Origin: Nitrospira sp.
Lineage (GTDB): Bacteria > Nitrospirota > Nitrospiria > Nitrospirales > Nitrospiraceae
Reading direction: 5' to 3'
Assembly: GCA_024998565.1 (NCBI GenBank)
Contig: JACOEM010000004.1
Span: 124,001-188,000, forward strand
Length of the DNA stretch: 64,000 nucleotides
Shown: positions 1 through 8,784 of the stretch, one piece after another
Position numbering within the stretch: the first letter of the stretch is position 1
How the letters are laid out: every line of letters begins with the position of its first letter
Notes under the pieces: model-generated
Database searches by the model: none
What the model saw: the letters and a program-made list of their open reading frames with translations, nothing else
Told to the model about the DNA's origin: nothing
Position numbers and translations under genes: made by a program

Positions 1-157
1 CCGGAGAGACCGCCGGGTCCACATGCATGATCGTCAGCTCGGCACGAAACACCAGCGCCAGCTTGAGTGCATGGGCGAAGGCCACCTGGCTGTCCTGCGA
101 AAAATCTGTGGGGTGGAAGATCCGATGAATCGTGAACGGAGGGTGCAACGCATTCAT
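1..157 (-). CDS. Universal stress protein, N-terminal fragment (cut by window edge)
   Basis: Only the first 52 or so codons are present; the gene runs off the window at base 1. The translated start has the UspA-type first beta strand (HRIFHPTDFS), followed by a helix (AFAHALKLALVF) and the second strand (AELTIMHVDP), the usual opening of this small nucleotide-binding stress-response family. The ATG at 157 is the first start in frame; the nearest purine-rich stretch (GGAG) is about 12 nt upstream, so the start is not certain. The ATP-binding C-terminal motif lies outside the window, so ATP-binding and non-binding types cannot be separated. Confidence 0.7.
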   Translation of the reverse strand, partial: MNALHPPFTIHRIFHPTDFSQDSQVAFAHALKLALVFRAELTIMHVDPAVSP

Positions 158-225
158 GTCGATGTCGAACTCCAGTGAGGTGCTGTGATCGTCACTGCTG
201 CCGGCTCGCCGACCGGCGGGAACGG

Positions 226-621
226 CTAGCGCAGCGCGGATTGCAGATCGTTCACCAGGTCGGTGGTCGAGGTGCTTCCGGTCCGGCTCCAGCGGCTAAA
301 TGAGTCTTGCGCGAACGGTTGAAATACCGAGGCATCGGAGGTGCCCATGAGGCGGTCCAACGAAGCCAGGTACTCACCCTGCCCGCGGGCCGTATCGGCT
401 TGAAGATTGTCCGCATTGTAGGCGGTGAAGGCCGCAACCTTGTGTGCGGGGTTCAGCAGGCCGTCTTCGTTCCACCAGATGCGTCCCGAGGTGGTGCCGG
501 TGATGTTCGAGGTTGTGTCCGTCGTTTCCTTGAAGGTCGCTTTGAACGAGCAGGCCGAGAGCAGCAAGACGAGAGAGACTCCTCCGAATGCGACGACGAT
601 CCGGCGATGATTGGCAATCAT
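226..621 (-). CDS. Small secreted lipoprotein, unknown function
   Basis: 131 residues. The N-terminus is basic (NHRR), followed by a hydrophobic stretch and a lipobox ending LLLSAC, so it is predicted to be lipidated on the cysteine near residue 25. The mature part is polar and rich in Thr/Ser/Asp, with no motif I recognise. The ATG at 621 is preceded by AAAGGAG with a 7-nt gap, which fixes the start; longer upstream frames have no ribosome site. It lies upstream of the universal stress gene on the same strand. Family unknown. Confidence 0.7.
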   Translation of the reverse strand: MIANHRRIVVAFGGVSLVLLLSACSFKATFKETTDTTSNITGTTSGRIWWNEDGLLNPAHKVAAFTAYNADNLQADTARGQGEYLASLDRLMGTSDASVFQPFAQDSFSRWSRTGSTSTTDLVNDLQSALR

Positions 622-873
622 GCGTAGACTCCTTTCGGGAAGCGAACAGACTCGTGCCGCGACTATACCATAGTGGAGACCAAATTGAGCCAGGTGAGAG
701 ATCGGGTATGCTCGTGTAAGTCCGGATGGTTTCCGGGCCGTCACCGTTGACAATAACGCGGAGCATGAGCACAATCGTCAAGGCCTTGATGGGGCGGAAC
801 TTCGGGCGAGGCGGTCTGGGGGAACAGCGGACCCAGGGGCCGGCGCACCCCGGGAAGATGAGGAGGCTTGAAG

Positions 874-1314
874 ATGAAGACACGCGTGTTGCTGTATGGG
901 CTTGTCGGCGTGGTGCTTGGCGTTGCGCCGGTGCGGGCGGAATCGGTTCCGATGAAGCCGGGCGAGTATCAAGTGACGGCCGTCACCGACGCCAGCAACG
1001 GCGAGGCAGGGAAGCCGGACACCCGCACTCGCTGTGTCAGGGAGGAGCATCTCGCCAATCCGGATGCCGTCTTTAACTACTACGCCTTGAACGGGTTTCA
1101 GCCCAACCCGTCCAGCAGGGTGGTGAATGTGTCGATCCAAGGCGGGAAGGTCAGTTATGACATCGAAGGTGTCTACGCGGTCACTCGTGTGGAGGGGACG
1201 GTGTCTCCCACCGGGTTTTCCGTGGTCCGCAAAGCGACGCCCAAGGGCGATCATGCGCTGTCGGTGACCATGAAAGTCGACGCGAAACGAACCGGAGATT
1301 GTCCCGGCAAGTGA
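874..1314 (+). CDS. DUF3617-like exported protein
   Basis: 146 residues with a signal peptide (basic start, hydrophobic core, cleavage probably after PVRA). The mature protein opens with MKPGEYQVTA and has a cysteine in TRCVREEHLANP and another near the C-terminus, the pattern seen in DUF3617 proteins, whose function is unknown. AGGAGG at 861-866 stands 7 nt before the ATG at 874; a TTG two codons upstream is in frame but less well placed. The gene is divergent from the lipoprotein gene and convergent with the DUF2330 gene, with a strong hairpin between the convergent ends. Confidence 0.75.
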   Translation: MKTRVLLYGLVGVVLGVAPVRAESVPMKPGEYQVTAVTDASNGEAGKPDTRTRCVREEHLANPDAVFNYYALNGFQPNPSSRVVNVSIQGGKVSYDIEGVYAVTRVEGTVSPTGFSVVRKATPKGDHALSVTMKVDAKRTGDCPGK

Positions 1315-1358
1315 TGCCGTTCGGGCTGTGCGTTGAAGCTACGATATGCCTGTTGATG

Positions 1359-1384
1359 CGGAGGCCGGGCTGTCCCGGCCTCCG
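1359..1384. terminator. Hairpin between convergent genes
   Basis: Perfect 11-bp stem (CGGAGGCCGGG with CCCGGCCTCCG) and a 4-nt loop, placed between two convergent stop codons (1314 and 1403). There is no long T-run, only gTTTcg on the plus side, so it may act in both directions or only block 3' decay. Confidence 0.6.
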
Positions 1385-1402
1385 GCGTTTCGACTGTTCC
1401 CG

Positions 1403-3682
1403 CTAGTTCATCCACAAGCGCTGATACCATTTCTTCTCCTCGCCGGCCGGCAACGAGGCGATGTTCATCGTTTTGCGGATGTCACCGATGTTCCAGCCCG
1501 TCAGTGACGCCAGCGTTTGCGCCTCCCGCTCATATCGCTCCCGCAGTTGATGCCGGTACGCCGTGGCGGCGGCGCATTCATCGATTCCGGTCCAGGGATG
1601 GCGCAGGATATAACGCGCCTGGAAATTACTGCGATCCGAGGTCTCCTGGAATATCAGGTCTTCAGGAAAATGCGCGGCGTCGTAGCGCACGTGCAGCCGG
1701 GTAAGGAACACGTTCTGTGCCATCGGCAGGCCCTTGCCCGTCCGTCCGGTTCCATCCTGCCAGAAGACGCCCAAACCGCGGAGTTCGTCGGCAGTGAGCG
1801 GATTGGCCGCACAGGGATCGCACCAGTTCATATCCCAGGCATATTCCATGAAGACGCCGCGCTCGCTTTCCCGCTTCACCTGCTGGCTGAACAGGTCGCG
1901 ATAGAACTCGCCGAATTTGTCCTTCACGTAGAGCGGAAGTTCCTGTGCCTCCGGGAGTCGCACGGTCCGGTAGTTTGTCGTCTCGACCCGACCCTGCTTC
2001 GTCAGGAAATAGATAAACAGCTCCTGTGCGCCGTCGGCATTCACCGTGCCGAGCCGGATCGGCAACATGAACTTCGGCGATTCGAATGCAATCTGAAGCG
2101 GCCGGAGGTGCGTCAAGCCGAGCTTCGCCTGCTCGCCCAGATTCACCTTCGCCACGAAAAATTTCATGCCCTGTTTGAGATAGCTATGGAGGACGACCGA
2201 CGCCCCGTTCGGGATGCGATAGCCATTCTCGGTTAGCCAGCTTTCGAGCCCGATGCTCTCCTTGGCCGAGAGAATCAGGATGTCGTACTCCCCGACTGTG
2301 TATTGGGCTTCGACCGTGACCCCTAAAGCCTTGTCGCGCTCACGGGCCGACGCTGCAGCCGGGGCCATGCTTTTCATCGCGTCCATGCTCCGGCGCTCCA
2401 TCAGTTCAGAACGCAGGCAGGGATTCTCGTCGAAGTATTCCACGAGCCGGGGTGCCGAGTAGTCGGCCAGATGCTTCAGCACCGCCGGATTGCCGACATG
2501 AATCTGCTCCTTCTCCAGGATGGTCGGCACCGGCACCACCAGCGCAAACTCCTTCACATCCCCTTTGAAGTCGTTCGCCATGGTGATGACCGTTTTGTGC
2601 TCGTGTCGCGCGATGGCCACTTCAGAGGCCTTGTTGAAGAGTTGGGTGTCGGCCTTGCCGACGTAGAAACCGCAAAAGGCCGAGGCCTCGCCGCTCCATG
2701 CGAGCAGGCCGAGGGCGAATAACAATGAAGGCACGATGGTACGTCTCATAAGAACCTCCTTGGTTGGTGACACGAGAGGAACGGGGACAGACTGATGCCT
2801 AGTCACGACTGACGGTCGGCCATTGACGGGTAACGACGCGTTTGGTGACGCGCTACCAGTCGATGGCCTGGCCCAGGCGTAACGAGCCCCGGGAAACAGA
2901 TGGTCGAGTAGTGGGACGAGTGGTGTGCAGGCGATCAGCCCCCACAGCGGCCCATTCGGGCGGAACAATCCGAATTGGACATAGAGCGCGGCGAGGGCAA
3001 CGCAGAGGGCATAGACGATTCGCCCGGCGCGGGAGTCGGGTGTGGTTTTGGGATCGGAGATCATGAAGAAGGCAAAGATGAGGAGTGCTCCGCTTTCGAC
3101 CTGGTGGAACGGAATTGCAAGCGGATCGCCCAGCCACAGCGCTCGCGCGTAGAGCAGCCCGAGGTAGAAGGCGAGAAAGGCGAGGGTCACGTCGGCCCTC
3201 GCCGCGCGGGTCACCACGAGGCTGCCGAGGCAAGCAATGAGAAAGCCGAACCAGGCGACCTGCCCCCATTGTCCCGGCGAGATCCAACCGAGCCCGCACG
3301 CGAGCATGACGGCAAGAGCGAGGTTCGTCGGATTGAACAGGTGCTTGTCCTGCCAGCGAAAGAGGAACTTGCTGCCGATGGCAATGACGGAAGCCAATGC
3401 CGCGATGGCGAGATGGTCGGTGCGGAGGAGGATGCAGAGGGAGAGCGACGAGATGAGCGCGCTTTTGGGATCGAAGAACGGAAGCGTGGCGAGGCGGGTT
3501 CCGGCATACTGAGCGAGCAACGCTGTTCCGATGGTGACGGCGATATGCCGGAGGCTCACGTCGAAGTGGAGCCAAAACAGACCGTATGTCAACAACGTTC
3601 CCAAGCTGGCGATTTGGTAGAGGCGGGGATCGCGCCGATGAACTGATGGATTCGATTGGGATTTGCCCTCGGTGAGCTCCAT
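1403..3682 (-). CDS. RnfD/NqrB-like membrane protein fused in frame to DUF2330 protein
   Basis: One open frame of 759 codons. Residues 1 to about 290 are a polytopic membrane region with the signatures LFNPTNLALAVML and FFMISDPKTTP, typical of the NqrB/RnfD family (flavin-carrying subunits of ion-translocating redox pumps). After a Pro/Ser linker, codon 312 (ATG at 2749) begins a second unit with its own signal peptide (MRRTIVPSLLF to GEASA) and a DUF2330 domain of about 420 residues. AAGGAGG lies just before that internal ATG, so the second half may also be made as a separate exported protein. GGGAGG stands 4 nt before the ATG at 3682; the GTG at 3697 has no such site. It could be a true fusion or two genes that lost a stop codon. 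Confidence 0.75.
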   Translation of the reverse strand: MELTEGKSQSNPSVHRRDPRLYQIASLGTLLTYGLFWLHFDVSLRHIAVTIGTALLAQYAGTRLATLPFFDPKSALISSLSLCILLRTDHLAIAALASVIAIGSKFLFRWQDKHLFNPTNLALAVMLACGLGWISPGQWGQVAWFGFLIACLGSLVVTRAARADVTLAFLAFYLGLLYARALWLGDPLAIPFHQVESGALLIFAFFMISDPKTTPDSRAGRIVYALCVALAALYVQFGLFRPNGPLWGLIACTPLVPLLDHLFPGARYAWARPSTGSASPNASLPVNGRPSVVTRHQSVPVPLVSPTKEVLMRRTIVPSLLFALGLLAWSGEASAFCGFYVGKADTQLFNKASEVAIARHEHKTVITMANDFKGDVKEFALVVPVPTILEKEQIHVGNPAVLKHLADYSAPRLVEYFDENPCLRSELMERRSMDAMKSMAPAAASARERDKALGVTVEAQYTVGEYDILILSAKESIGLESWLTENGYRIPNGASVVLHSYLKQGMKFFVAKVNLGEQAKLGLTHLRPLQIAFESPKFMLPIRLGTVNADGAQELFIYFLTKQGRVETTNYRTVRLPEAQELPLYVKDKFGEFYRDLFSQQVKRESERGVFMEYAWDMNWCDPCAANPLTADELRGLGVFWQDGTGRTGKGLPMAQNVFLTRLHVRYDAAHFPEDLIFQETSDRSNFQARYILRHPWTGIDECAAATAYRHQLRERYEREAQTLASLTGWNIGDIRKTMNIASLPAGEEKKWYQRLWMN
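2747..2758 (-). promoter_or_regulatory. Internal ribosome site and start for the DUF2330 half
   Basis: On the minus strand AAGGAGG is followed after 5 nt by ATG (2749-2747), then a classical signal peptide. This is in frame with the upstream membrane domain, with no stop codon between, so an internal translation start producing a separate 448-residue exported protein is likely. Confidence 0.6.
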
Positions 3683-4269
3683 GTGTCCTCCCTTCACAGG
3701 AGGATATGGGGCGAGGGGAGGAATCCTTTCAGGCCTGGAGGCAGGCTGTGTAAGTGATCGAATTATAATGGTGATGGTCGGTACTTCGACGGCAAACTTT
3801 AGGAGAGGCCACGGCTGACGAAGAGCGGGCAGCTTCGGTTTCGCTATGATGCGATGCAGAGCGGTTGCTGCTGTGCACGTTGCTGTTCGCCGTGCGCCTC
3901 ATCGGAGCAACAGAGCGGCGCGACGGTGCCTGGTTTGGCTATCGGTCGGCAGCTGGCGCCATAGCGAAAGCCTTTGTGCCCATCTCTTCCATCCGTGGCA
4001 GAGAGAGAAGGTTTTGTCGAGCACGCGCTTCTATGAGGAGTGCGCAGGCTTCGAGGGGTTTTTGCTTTAGGTAGGATCCGTGATTCCGAAGATTCCTTGC
4101 CTTGTCAATTCTCCATGTCCTGCTAGAATGCCCGCTGTCCGTTACGTTGAGGATAGAGGAGCGGAAATAGTCTCGGGGAAGCATTACCGAGAAATAGTCC
4201 AGGAATGCTTTGAGGTCCGGAAACGATTCCCGACACCATTTCTCTCCTCCTCTGTGAGGTGATTAAACC
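3683..4269. other. Non-coding stretch before the HNH-like gene
   Basis: No convincing gene. The short open frames here lack ribosome sites and look random. The only clear signal is the promoter-like element at 4102-4129 inside a ~55 bp segment that recurs at about 5227-5282. Confidence 0.5.
4102..4129 (+). promoter_or_regulatory. Promoter-like element, copy 1
   Basis: TTGTCA and TAGAAT separated by 16 nt, a good match to a sigma-70 type promoter, reading toward the HNH-like gene at 4270. It lies in a ~55 bp segment about 75% identical to that around 5249-5276. Confidence 0.5.
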
Positions 4270-5148
4270 TTGCCTACTTCGCGACTAGAAGCTCGTTTCA
4301 ATCTCGAAGCGGAACGGCTTGCCCTTGCGGAAGGGCGCTTAGAAGCTTCTGTGGTCAAGTGTCCAATCTGCCTTGCTACTTTTGGTAGGCAGGACTTGTT
4401 AGCAGGAAGGTTAACGGAGGAGCATCCTATTTCCCGGAAAGTCGGTGGCCGGATGGTGACCATCACTTGCAAGGTTTGCAATAGCACTCAAGGATCCAGA
4501 CTCGACAAACACGTTGTAAAAGCAGCAAGGACACGCGACGCCTTCGCCGGGCATGGTACGCTTCGTTCGACTGTGCGTATCGGAGACGCAAAGTTCGAAG
4601 CGGAAGTGGATCTGAAGCCAGACGTTATGGAGACCAATACCATTGCTGCAATAGAGAAGGCGAGCCATCCGAAGCAGATTCAAGCTGGGGTGCAACACCT
4701 TGTTTCTGGGGTTCAAGAGCTTAAGCTTTCGATATCGTTTGGCTATAATCAGGATAAGCTCCTCCTGGGTATTCTTCGCGCTGCATACCTCGGTGTGTTT
4801 CGTAATCACGGTTACACGTATGCGTTGAGTCCATCAGTAACTGCCGTCCGTCGGCAGATAACTGGCGAGGACGAACCTGATATTCACCTCGGACAGATTG
4901 TCACAGAGATTCAGACCCCAAAAATCTCATTGAGAGACGGATTCCGAGAGATCGATCTTCATCCCAGCACTGGTGAACCTATACATCTCGTGCTCGTTCA
5001 AACAAAGCTGATACTCACCACAACTTACGCAGTGCTTCTGCCTCATGCAGGTCCTGCTATGGAGAACTTGCTGGAGAGATTGGCTGCGATGCCGGGCGCG
5101 CTCAAAGGACGGACCATTTCAGTTCCTGTTGTAATGGGCAGAGTGTGA
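4270..5148 (+). CDS. HNH-like zinc-binding protein
   Basis: 292 residues, TTG start (GAGGTG 8 nt before; no ATG or GTG fits). Two cysteine pairs (CPIC near residue 31, CKVC near 67) surround EHPISRKVGG and are followed by NSTQGSRLDKH, the layout of a treble-clef HNH endonuclease-like fold (C-x2-C, E-H, C-x2-C-N). The remaining ~200 residues are unassigned beta-rich sequence. Base composition looks AT-richer than its neighbours and the gene is bracketed by two similar promoter-like segments, both suggesting acquisition as a cassette. It may be a defence or mobile-element nuclease; no partner gene is visible, so this is tentative. Confidence 0.65.
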   Translation: MPTSRLEARFNLEAERLALAEGRLEASVVKCPICLATFGRQDLLAGRLTEEHPISRKVGGRMVTITCKVCNSTQGSRLDKHVVKAARTRDAFAGHGTLRSTVRIGDAKFEAEVDLKPDVMETNTIAAIEKASHPKQIQAGVQHLVSGVQELKLSISFGYNQDKLLLGILRAAYLGVFRNHGYTYALSPSVTAVRRQITGEDEPDIHLGQIVTEIQTPKISLRDGFREIDLHPSTGEPIHLVLVQTKLILTTTYAVLLPHAGPAMENLLERLAAMPGALKGRTISVPVVMGRV

Positions 5149-5248
5149 CGGTGAAGTAATAGGTCTTGTGTGAGCAACTGGTATAGGGAAATATGGAGTC
5201 AAGAGCCTTTGCTCGATGTATCGTTTGCAATCCCGAATATCCCTTGTC

Positions 5249-5276
5249 TTGCCAATTTCCTCCGTCCTGCTAGAAT
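5249..5276 (+). promoter_or_regulatory. Promoter-like element, copy 2
   Basis: TTGCCA and TAGAAT with a 16-nt spacer, in the same sequence context as copy 1 (GTCCTGC just before TAGAAT in both). It probably drives the hydrolase gene at 5448 with a leader of about 165 nt. Confidence 0.5.
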
Positions 5277-5447
5277 CCCCGCGCCGATGACAGGTTTGAT
5301 TCCCATGTGCGGCGCAATCTGTAACGTGCGCTGCCGGCGATAGAACTGTACTACTCAGAATGCTGCAGACCGACATCAGCGGCGGCTGCCCGACGGTAGC
5401 TTGCGCATCAGGTTATGCCGATCACCGTTCACCAAGGAGACCTCACC

Positions 5448-6443
5448 ATGCTCTTCATCACCAGTCGAATGCCGACGGTCAACACCGAGCCTGAACTGAA
5501 TCCGAACTTCGTCTTCGATCTTCGTAACAATTCGTCGAGCCGTGGATTTTTCTGCTGCAGCAGAAACAAGAACGGCGCGATTGAAGAGCTCGGCAGCAAG
5601 AATTTTTTGACGGCGATCAAAGAGTCCCAATATCGGCAGGTACTCATCTACATCCACGGCTTCTCGAATCTTCCCGAGGATGTCTTCAACGATGCAGAAG
5701 AGTTTCAGTCCCTCTGCAACAAGGAGAAGCAGGGGGAGTTGCTCGTGGTCCCCATCATCTGGCCCTGCGATAACGATCTGGGACTCGTCAAAGACTATTG
5801 GGACGATCAGAAGGCGGCGGACCAAAGCGCCTTTGCCTTCGCCCGTATGTTCCAGAAGTTCATGGAGTGGAGGAATTCGTCCGACGCGAATCCCGACGAG
5901 GATCCCTGCCTCAAGCGGATCAATGTCCTGGCGCACTCCATGGGCAATCGCGTGCTCCGTCAGACGTTGAGCCTCTGGCAGAAGTACGACCAACCGGGCG
6001 GATTGCCGCTCCTGTTTCGAAATACCTTTCTGATCGCGGCGGATATTCTGAACGAGTCTCTGCACAAGGGCGAGGCCGGGGAGCCGATCAGCCATGCCTC
6101 ACGCAATGTGGTGGTCTATTACGCTTCGGACGACTTGGCGCTTCGGGCAAGCAAGGTCTCGAATCTCAAGAACGCCGAAGCCTCTCGCCGTCTCGGGCAC
6201 ACCGGACCGGAAGACATGGATCTGACACCCAAGAACGTCTATGCCATCGACTGCGATGACGTCAACACAGTGTACGATCCCCCGAAAGGCCATTCGTATT
6301 TCAGATCCGGAAGGAGAAAAGGTCAGCCCGGCGTGGTGTTCGACCATATCTTTGAAACGGTCCTGACCGGCCGCGTGTTTCCGAACGATGAGTCCAGGAA
6401 GTCGAGTATTTTGGAATTACCCCGATCGAGGTCCAAGGCCTGA
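5448..6443 (+). CDS. DUF900-type alpha/beta hydrolase
   Basis: 331 residues. It contains the strand-plus-oxyanion segment VLIYIHGFSN (about residue 68) and the nucleophile elbow LAHSMGNRVL (about residue 168), where Ser is the predicted nucleophile. A later Asp and the HSYF region near residue 285 could supply the rest of the triad. The spacing fits DUF900 esterase/lipase-like proteins. No signal peptide, so probably cytoplasmic. AAGGAG at 5434-5439 lies 8 nt before the ATG at 5448, which is preferred over the in-frame ATG 33 nt upstream. Substrate unknown. Confidence 0.75.
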   Translation: MLFITSRMPTVNTEPELNPNFVFDLRNNSSSRGFFCCSRNKNGAIEELGSKNFLTAIKESQYRQVLIYIHGFSNLPEDVFNDAEEFQSLCNKEKQGELLVVPIIWPCDNDLGLVKDYWDDQKAADQSAFAFARMFQKFMEWRNSSDANPDEDPCLKRINVLAHSMGNRVLRQTLSLWQKYDQPGGLPLLFRNTFLIAADILNESLHKGEAGEPISHASRNVVVYYASDDLALRASKVSNLKNAEASRRLGHTGPEDMDLTPKNVYAIDCDDVNTVYDPPKGHSYFRSGRRKGQPGVVFDHIFETVLTGRVFPNDESRKSSILELPRSRSKA

Positions 6444-6471
6444 TCTGGATCCCTGGGCCGGGAGACGGCCG

Positions 6472-6477
6472 TATAAT
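6472..6477 (+). promoter_or_regulatory. Perfect -10 box 7 nt before the next start codon
   Basis: TATAAT ends 7 nt before the ATG at 6485 and no Shine-Dalgarno sequence fits between. There is no good -35. If used, transcription would start at or next to the ATG. Confidence 0.4.
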
Positions 6478-6484
6478 CCATCCC

Positions 6485-6847
6485 ATGCTTGAGTTGCTCC
6501 TTGTCGTCGCGACTGTCATCGGCATCGCACTGATCGGCCTGGTGACGGTCGCGATGACACCACCGCTCATGGTTGAACTGGGATTGTGGGGGCTGGCTGC
6601 CGGGCTCTTCATCGGTATCCCGACCGGCTGGTGGTATCACGTCGTGCTCTACCGGACATTGACCGCACGCATGCCGCTTCCGCGTCGCTGGTGGCGAAGG
6701 CCGGTGGAGCTGCATCCCTTGCTGGCGCCTGACGAATATCAGAGCGTACGTCCCTGGTTTATCGCGGGTGCGCTAGGGTTTTTTCTGTGCCTCGCCGGAG
6801 GGGTTGCGGCGATCTCAGGACTGTTGGTACTCCGGTTTTATCCGTGA
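6485..6847 (+). CDS. Small integral membrane protein
   Basis: 120 residues with three hydrophobic segments (about 2-24, 30-52, 92-116) and a basic RRWWRRP loop between the second and third, so an inner-membrane protein. No family recognised. There is no ribosome site before the ATG; instead a perfect TATAAT sits 7 nt upstream, which suggests a leaderless message. Nothing nearby indicates its role. Confidence 0.6.
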   Translation: MLELLLVVATVIGIALIGLVTVAMTPPLMVELGLWGLAAGLFIGIPTGWWYHVVLYRTLTARMPLPRRWWRRPVELHPLLAPDEYQSVRPWFIAGALGFFLCLAGGVAAISGLLVLRFYP

Positions 6848-6879
6848 TGGGGGGCTCGTCAGGTGAGGGCTCTCTCGGA

Positions 6880-8232
6880 TTACTGACTGATTGGAATGTC
6901 GACGGCGAGCTGGGCGGTGGGTGATGCCTCCGGATTCACGACGTAGGTGGCCTGTTCCTGTACGCCGGACGTGTCGGCTGGAGAAACCGATTCAATGAGG
7001 AGGTTCGCCGAGAACCGGTCCAGCATGCCGACTTCCTGCATGGTCAGTGGCCCGAACGGTTTCGGTGACAGGCGGATCGTCAGCGCCAGTAAGCCATTCT
7101 CCGCCGGGGGAGGCAATGGAATCTCACTTCGTTTTCCCGCCAGCAGTTTGAGAGAAATCTTTCCCGTCTCTTGTGGTGGCCACCAGAGTCTGGTGCCGGC
7201 GGAGCCGAGATTTTGAAGGATTTGCAGATACGCATCTTGAGTCGTCTCCACTGTGATGCGCACCGGCTCTTTACTTCCGGCAGCGATCGCGGCAGCCACT
7301 TCCCGGCTCTGCCCGTCGGCGCCCCTTGTCACAAAGCTATACCGCAGTCCCAACGGTTTCACTTGGCCGATCGCCCCAGCCTTTCCTGCCGCAGCAAATT
7401 GGTCCATTCTTCGTTCCTGCGGGTTGGCCTGATCGTGTTCTTGCGCAAGACGGTTTCCATCGGCAGGGGGAGACGCGTGGCCATAGAAGAGGGCGCGGGC
7501 GCTTTGTTTTGGAGCGAGAGCGCTTGCGGCCGGCGCTTGTAGCGGAGCCGTTGCAGGGGCAGCGGCCAATGGCGGTGCGCCGGGGGAGAGTTTCTTGTCG
7601 GTTGATGCTGCTGCCTGCTCCGCCGTCCTGCCTGGTGCCGCGCCGGGGGCTTGGACCTGTTTCCGCGTTTCGTCGCGTTCGCGTAGAGGCATGATATTGT
7701 CGCGTACAGCGTTGACGGCAGGTTGTTTTTCCTGCGTCGTCTGCGTGGATCGTTCCCGCTTGGTTGATTCGACCGGCGTTCTTACTTTGAGCCGTGGTTC
7801 CGCTTCTGGCGATCGGGGTGAGTCGGCCGGTTGAGGTGCCTGGACTGACGGCCTGGCCTGCTTCGCGTCTTCGGTCGCTACCGATCGGGCGGATCGCTCG
7901 AGACTTTCCTGATAAATTCTAGTGCCGAACGCGAGTGCGAAGATCACGGCGGCGAGGCCGCCTGCAAAGGCGAGCCCTGCCGGCTTCCTGAACCAGGCCC
8001 ACCAAGGCCGTGCCCAGCCGGATTCGGAAACGCCTGGTTGCTGCAATGCCTGGAGAAGTCGGCGGCGAACATCAGGATCCGCCAGCAATTCCTTCAGCGC
8101 CTGCTCGTCCGCCAGGGCGTTAAACAACTGCTGGTCCTGCAGGGCGGCTGTGTAGAGTTGTGAGCGCTCCTCCGGCGTCAGCGTATTCGCTGCGAACCCA
8201 CCGAGTAATTTTTCGAGATCGTGTTCAGACAT
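6880..8232 (-). CDS. Probable membrane anti-sigma factor with C-terminal DUF4384-like domain
   Basis: 450 residues. The N-terminal ~80 residues (LGGFAANTLTPEERSQLY) resemble the cytoplasmic part of anti-sigma factors, followed by one membrane segment (AGLAFAGGLAAVIFALAF, about residues 85-105), a long Pro/Ala/Gln linker, and a periplasmic domain of about 150 residues (VRITVETTQDAYLQILQNL, then LAGKRSEIPLPPP) that recalls DUF4384. It lies directly downstream of the sigma-factor gene on the same strand, the usual sigma/anti-sigma order. There is no HxxxCxxC zinc motif. Role inferred from position and architecture. Confidence 0.6.
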   Translation of the reverse strand: MSEHDLEKLLGGFAANTLTPEERSQLYTAALQDQQLFNALADEQALKELLADPDVRRRLLQALQQPGVSESGWARPWWAWFRKPAGLAFAGGLAAVIFALAFGTRIYQESLERSARSVATEDAKQARPSVQAPQPADSPRSPEAEPRLKVRTPVESTKRERSTQTTQEKQPAVNAVRDNIMPLRERDETRKQVQAPGAAPGRTAEQAAASTDKKLSPGAPPLAAAPATAPLQAPAASALAPKQSARALFYGHASPPADGNRLAQEHDQANPQERRMDQFAAAGKAGAIGQVKPLGLRYSFVTRGADGQSREVAAAIAAGSKEPVRITVETTQDAYLQILQNLGSAGTRLWWPPQETGKISLKLLAGKRSEIPLPPPAENGLLALTIRLSPKPFGPLTMQEVGMLDRFSANLLIESVSPADTSGVQEQATYVVNPEASPTAQLAVDIPISQ

Positions 8233-8286
8233 GTCTGTTACTGCGTAATACGTGAAACGTAAGACGTGAAATGAGGGCCGACATCA

Positions 8287-8784
8287 TCATTCCCACGTGC
8301 CGCCCATCAAACTCAACAACTGTTTCCGGCAGCGGAGATCCCAGGTGTAAATGGTATTGATCGAAGGCTGTTGCATGAGGCGTTGAATCTCCGGAAAGCT
8401 ATTCCCCTCCAGTTTCCATCTGAACAGGTCGCGGCAACGTTCTCCGAGTTGAGCCACGGCGGCCAGGAGTCGATCCACTCGCTGCTTCTGATCCAACAGC
8501 GTCGCCGGATCGTCCCCGGGATTGGCCAACGGCAGCTCATCGACCGATTCCTGATTGTACTCCCCCCGGCGCAGTGACTTACGATGGACATCCAGCATTT
8601 TGAACCGGAGTACTTGAAAGGCCAGGGGGACCAGTTCGGTCAGTTCAGTGACGCGGGCATACTTTTCGTGCAGCAGGATCAAGACTTCCTGCGTGAGATC
8701 CTCGGCGAGTTCCCTCGATACACGTGATGTCGCGAAGGAGAGAATCCTTTCGCGCAGAGAGGTGAGCATCTCGTCTCGCGTCAT
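8287..8784 (-). CDS. ECF-type RNA polymerase sigma factor
   Basis: 165 residues from the ATG at 8784. It has region 2 (SRELAEDLTQEVLILLHEKY, then FKMLDVHRKSLR) and region 4 (LGERCRDLFRWKLEG, LMQQPSINTIYTWDLRCRKQ) of extracytoplasmic-function sigma factors. The start codon overlaps the amidohydrolase stop in ATGA, implying translational coupling; the longer frame upstream lies inside the amidohydrolase coding sequence and is rejected. The neighbouring membrane protein gene downstream is the likely anti-sigma factor. Target promoters are unknown. Confidence 0.8.
   Translation of the reverse strand: MTRDEMLTSLRERILSFATSRVSRELAEDLTQEVLILLHEKYARVTELTELVPLAFQVLRFKMLDVHRKSLRRGEYNQESVDELPLANPGDDPATLLDQKQRVDRLLAAVAQLGERCRDLFRWKLEGNSFPEIQRLMQQPSINTIYTWDLRCRKQLLSLMGGTWE

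Noticed and set aside
3846..4070. 74-codon plus-strand ORF
   Set aside because: No ribosome site, no domain, Arg/Cys-rich composition typical of chance frames.
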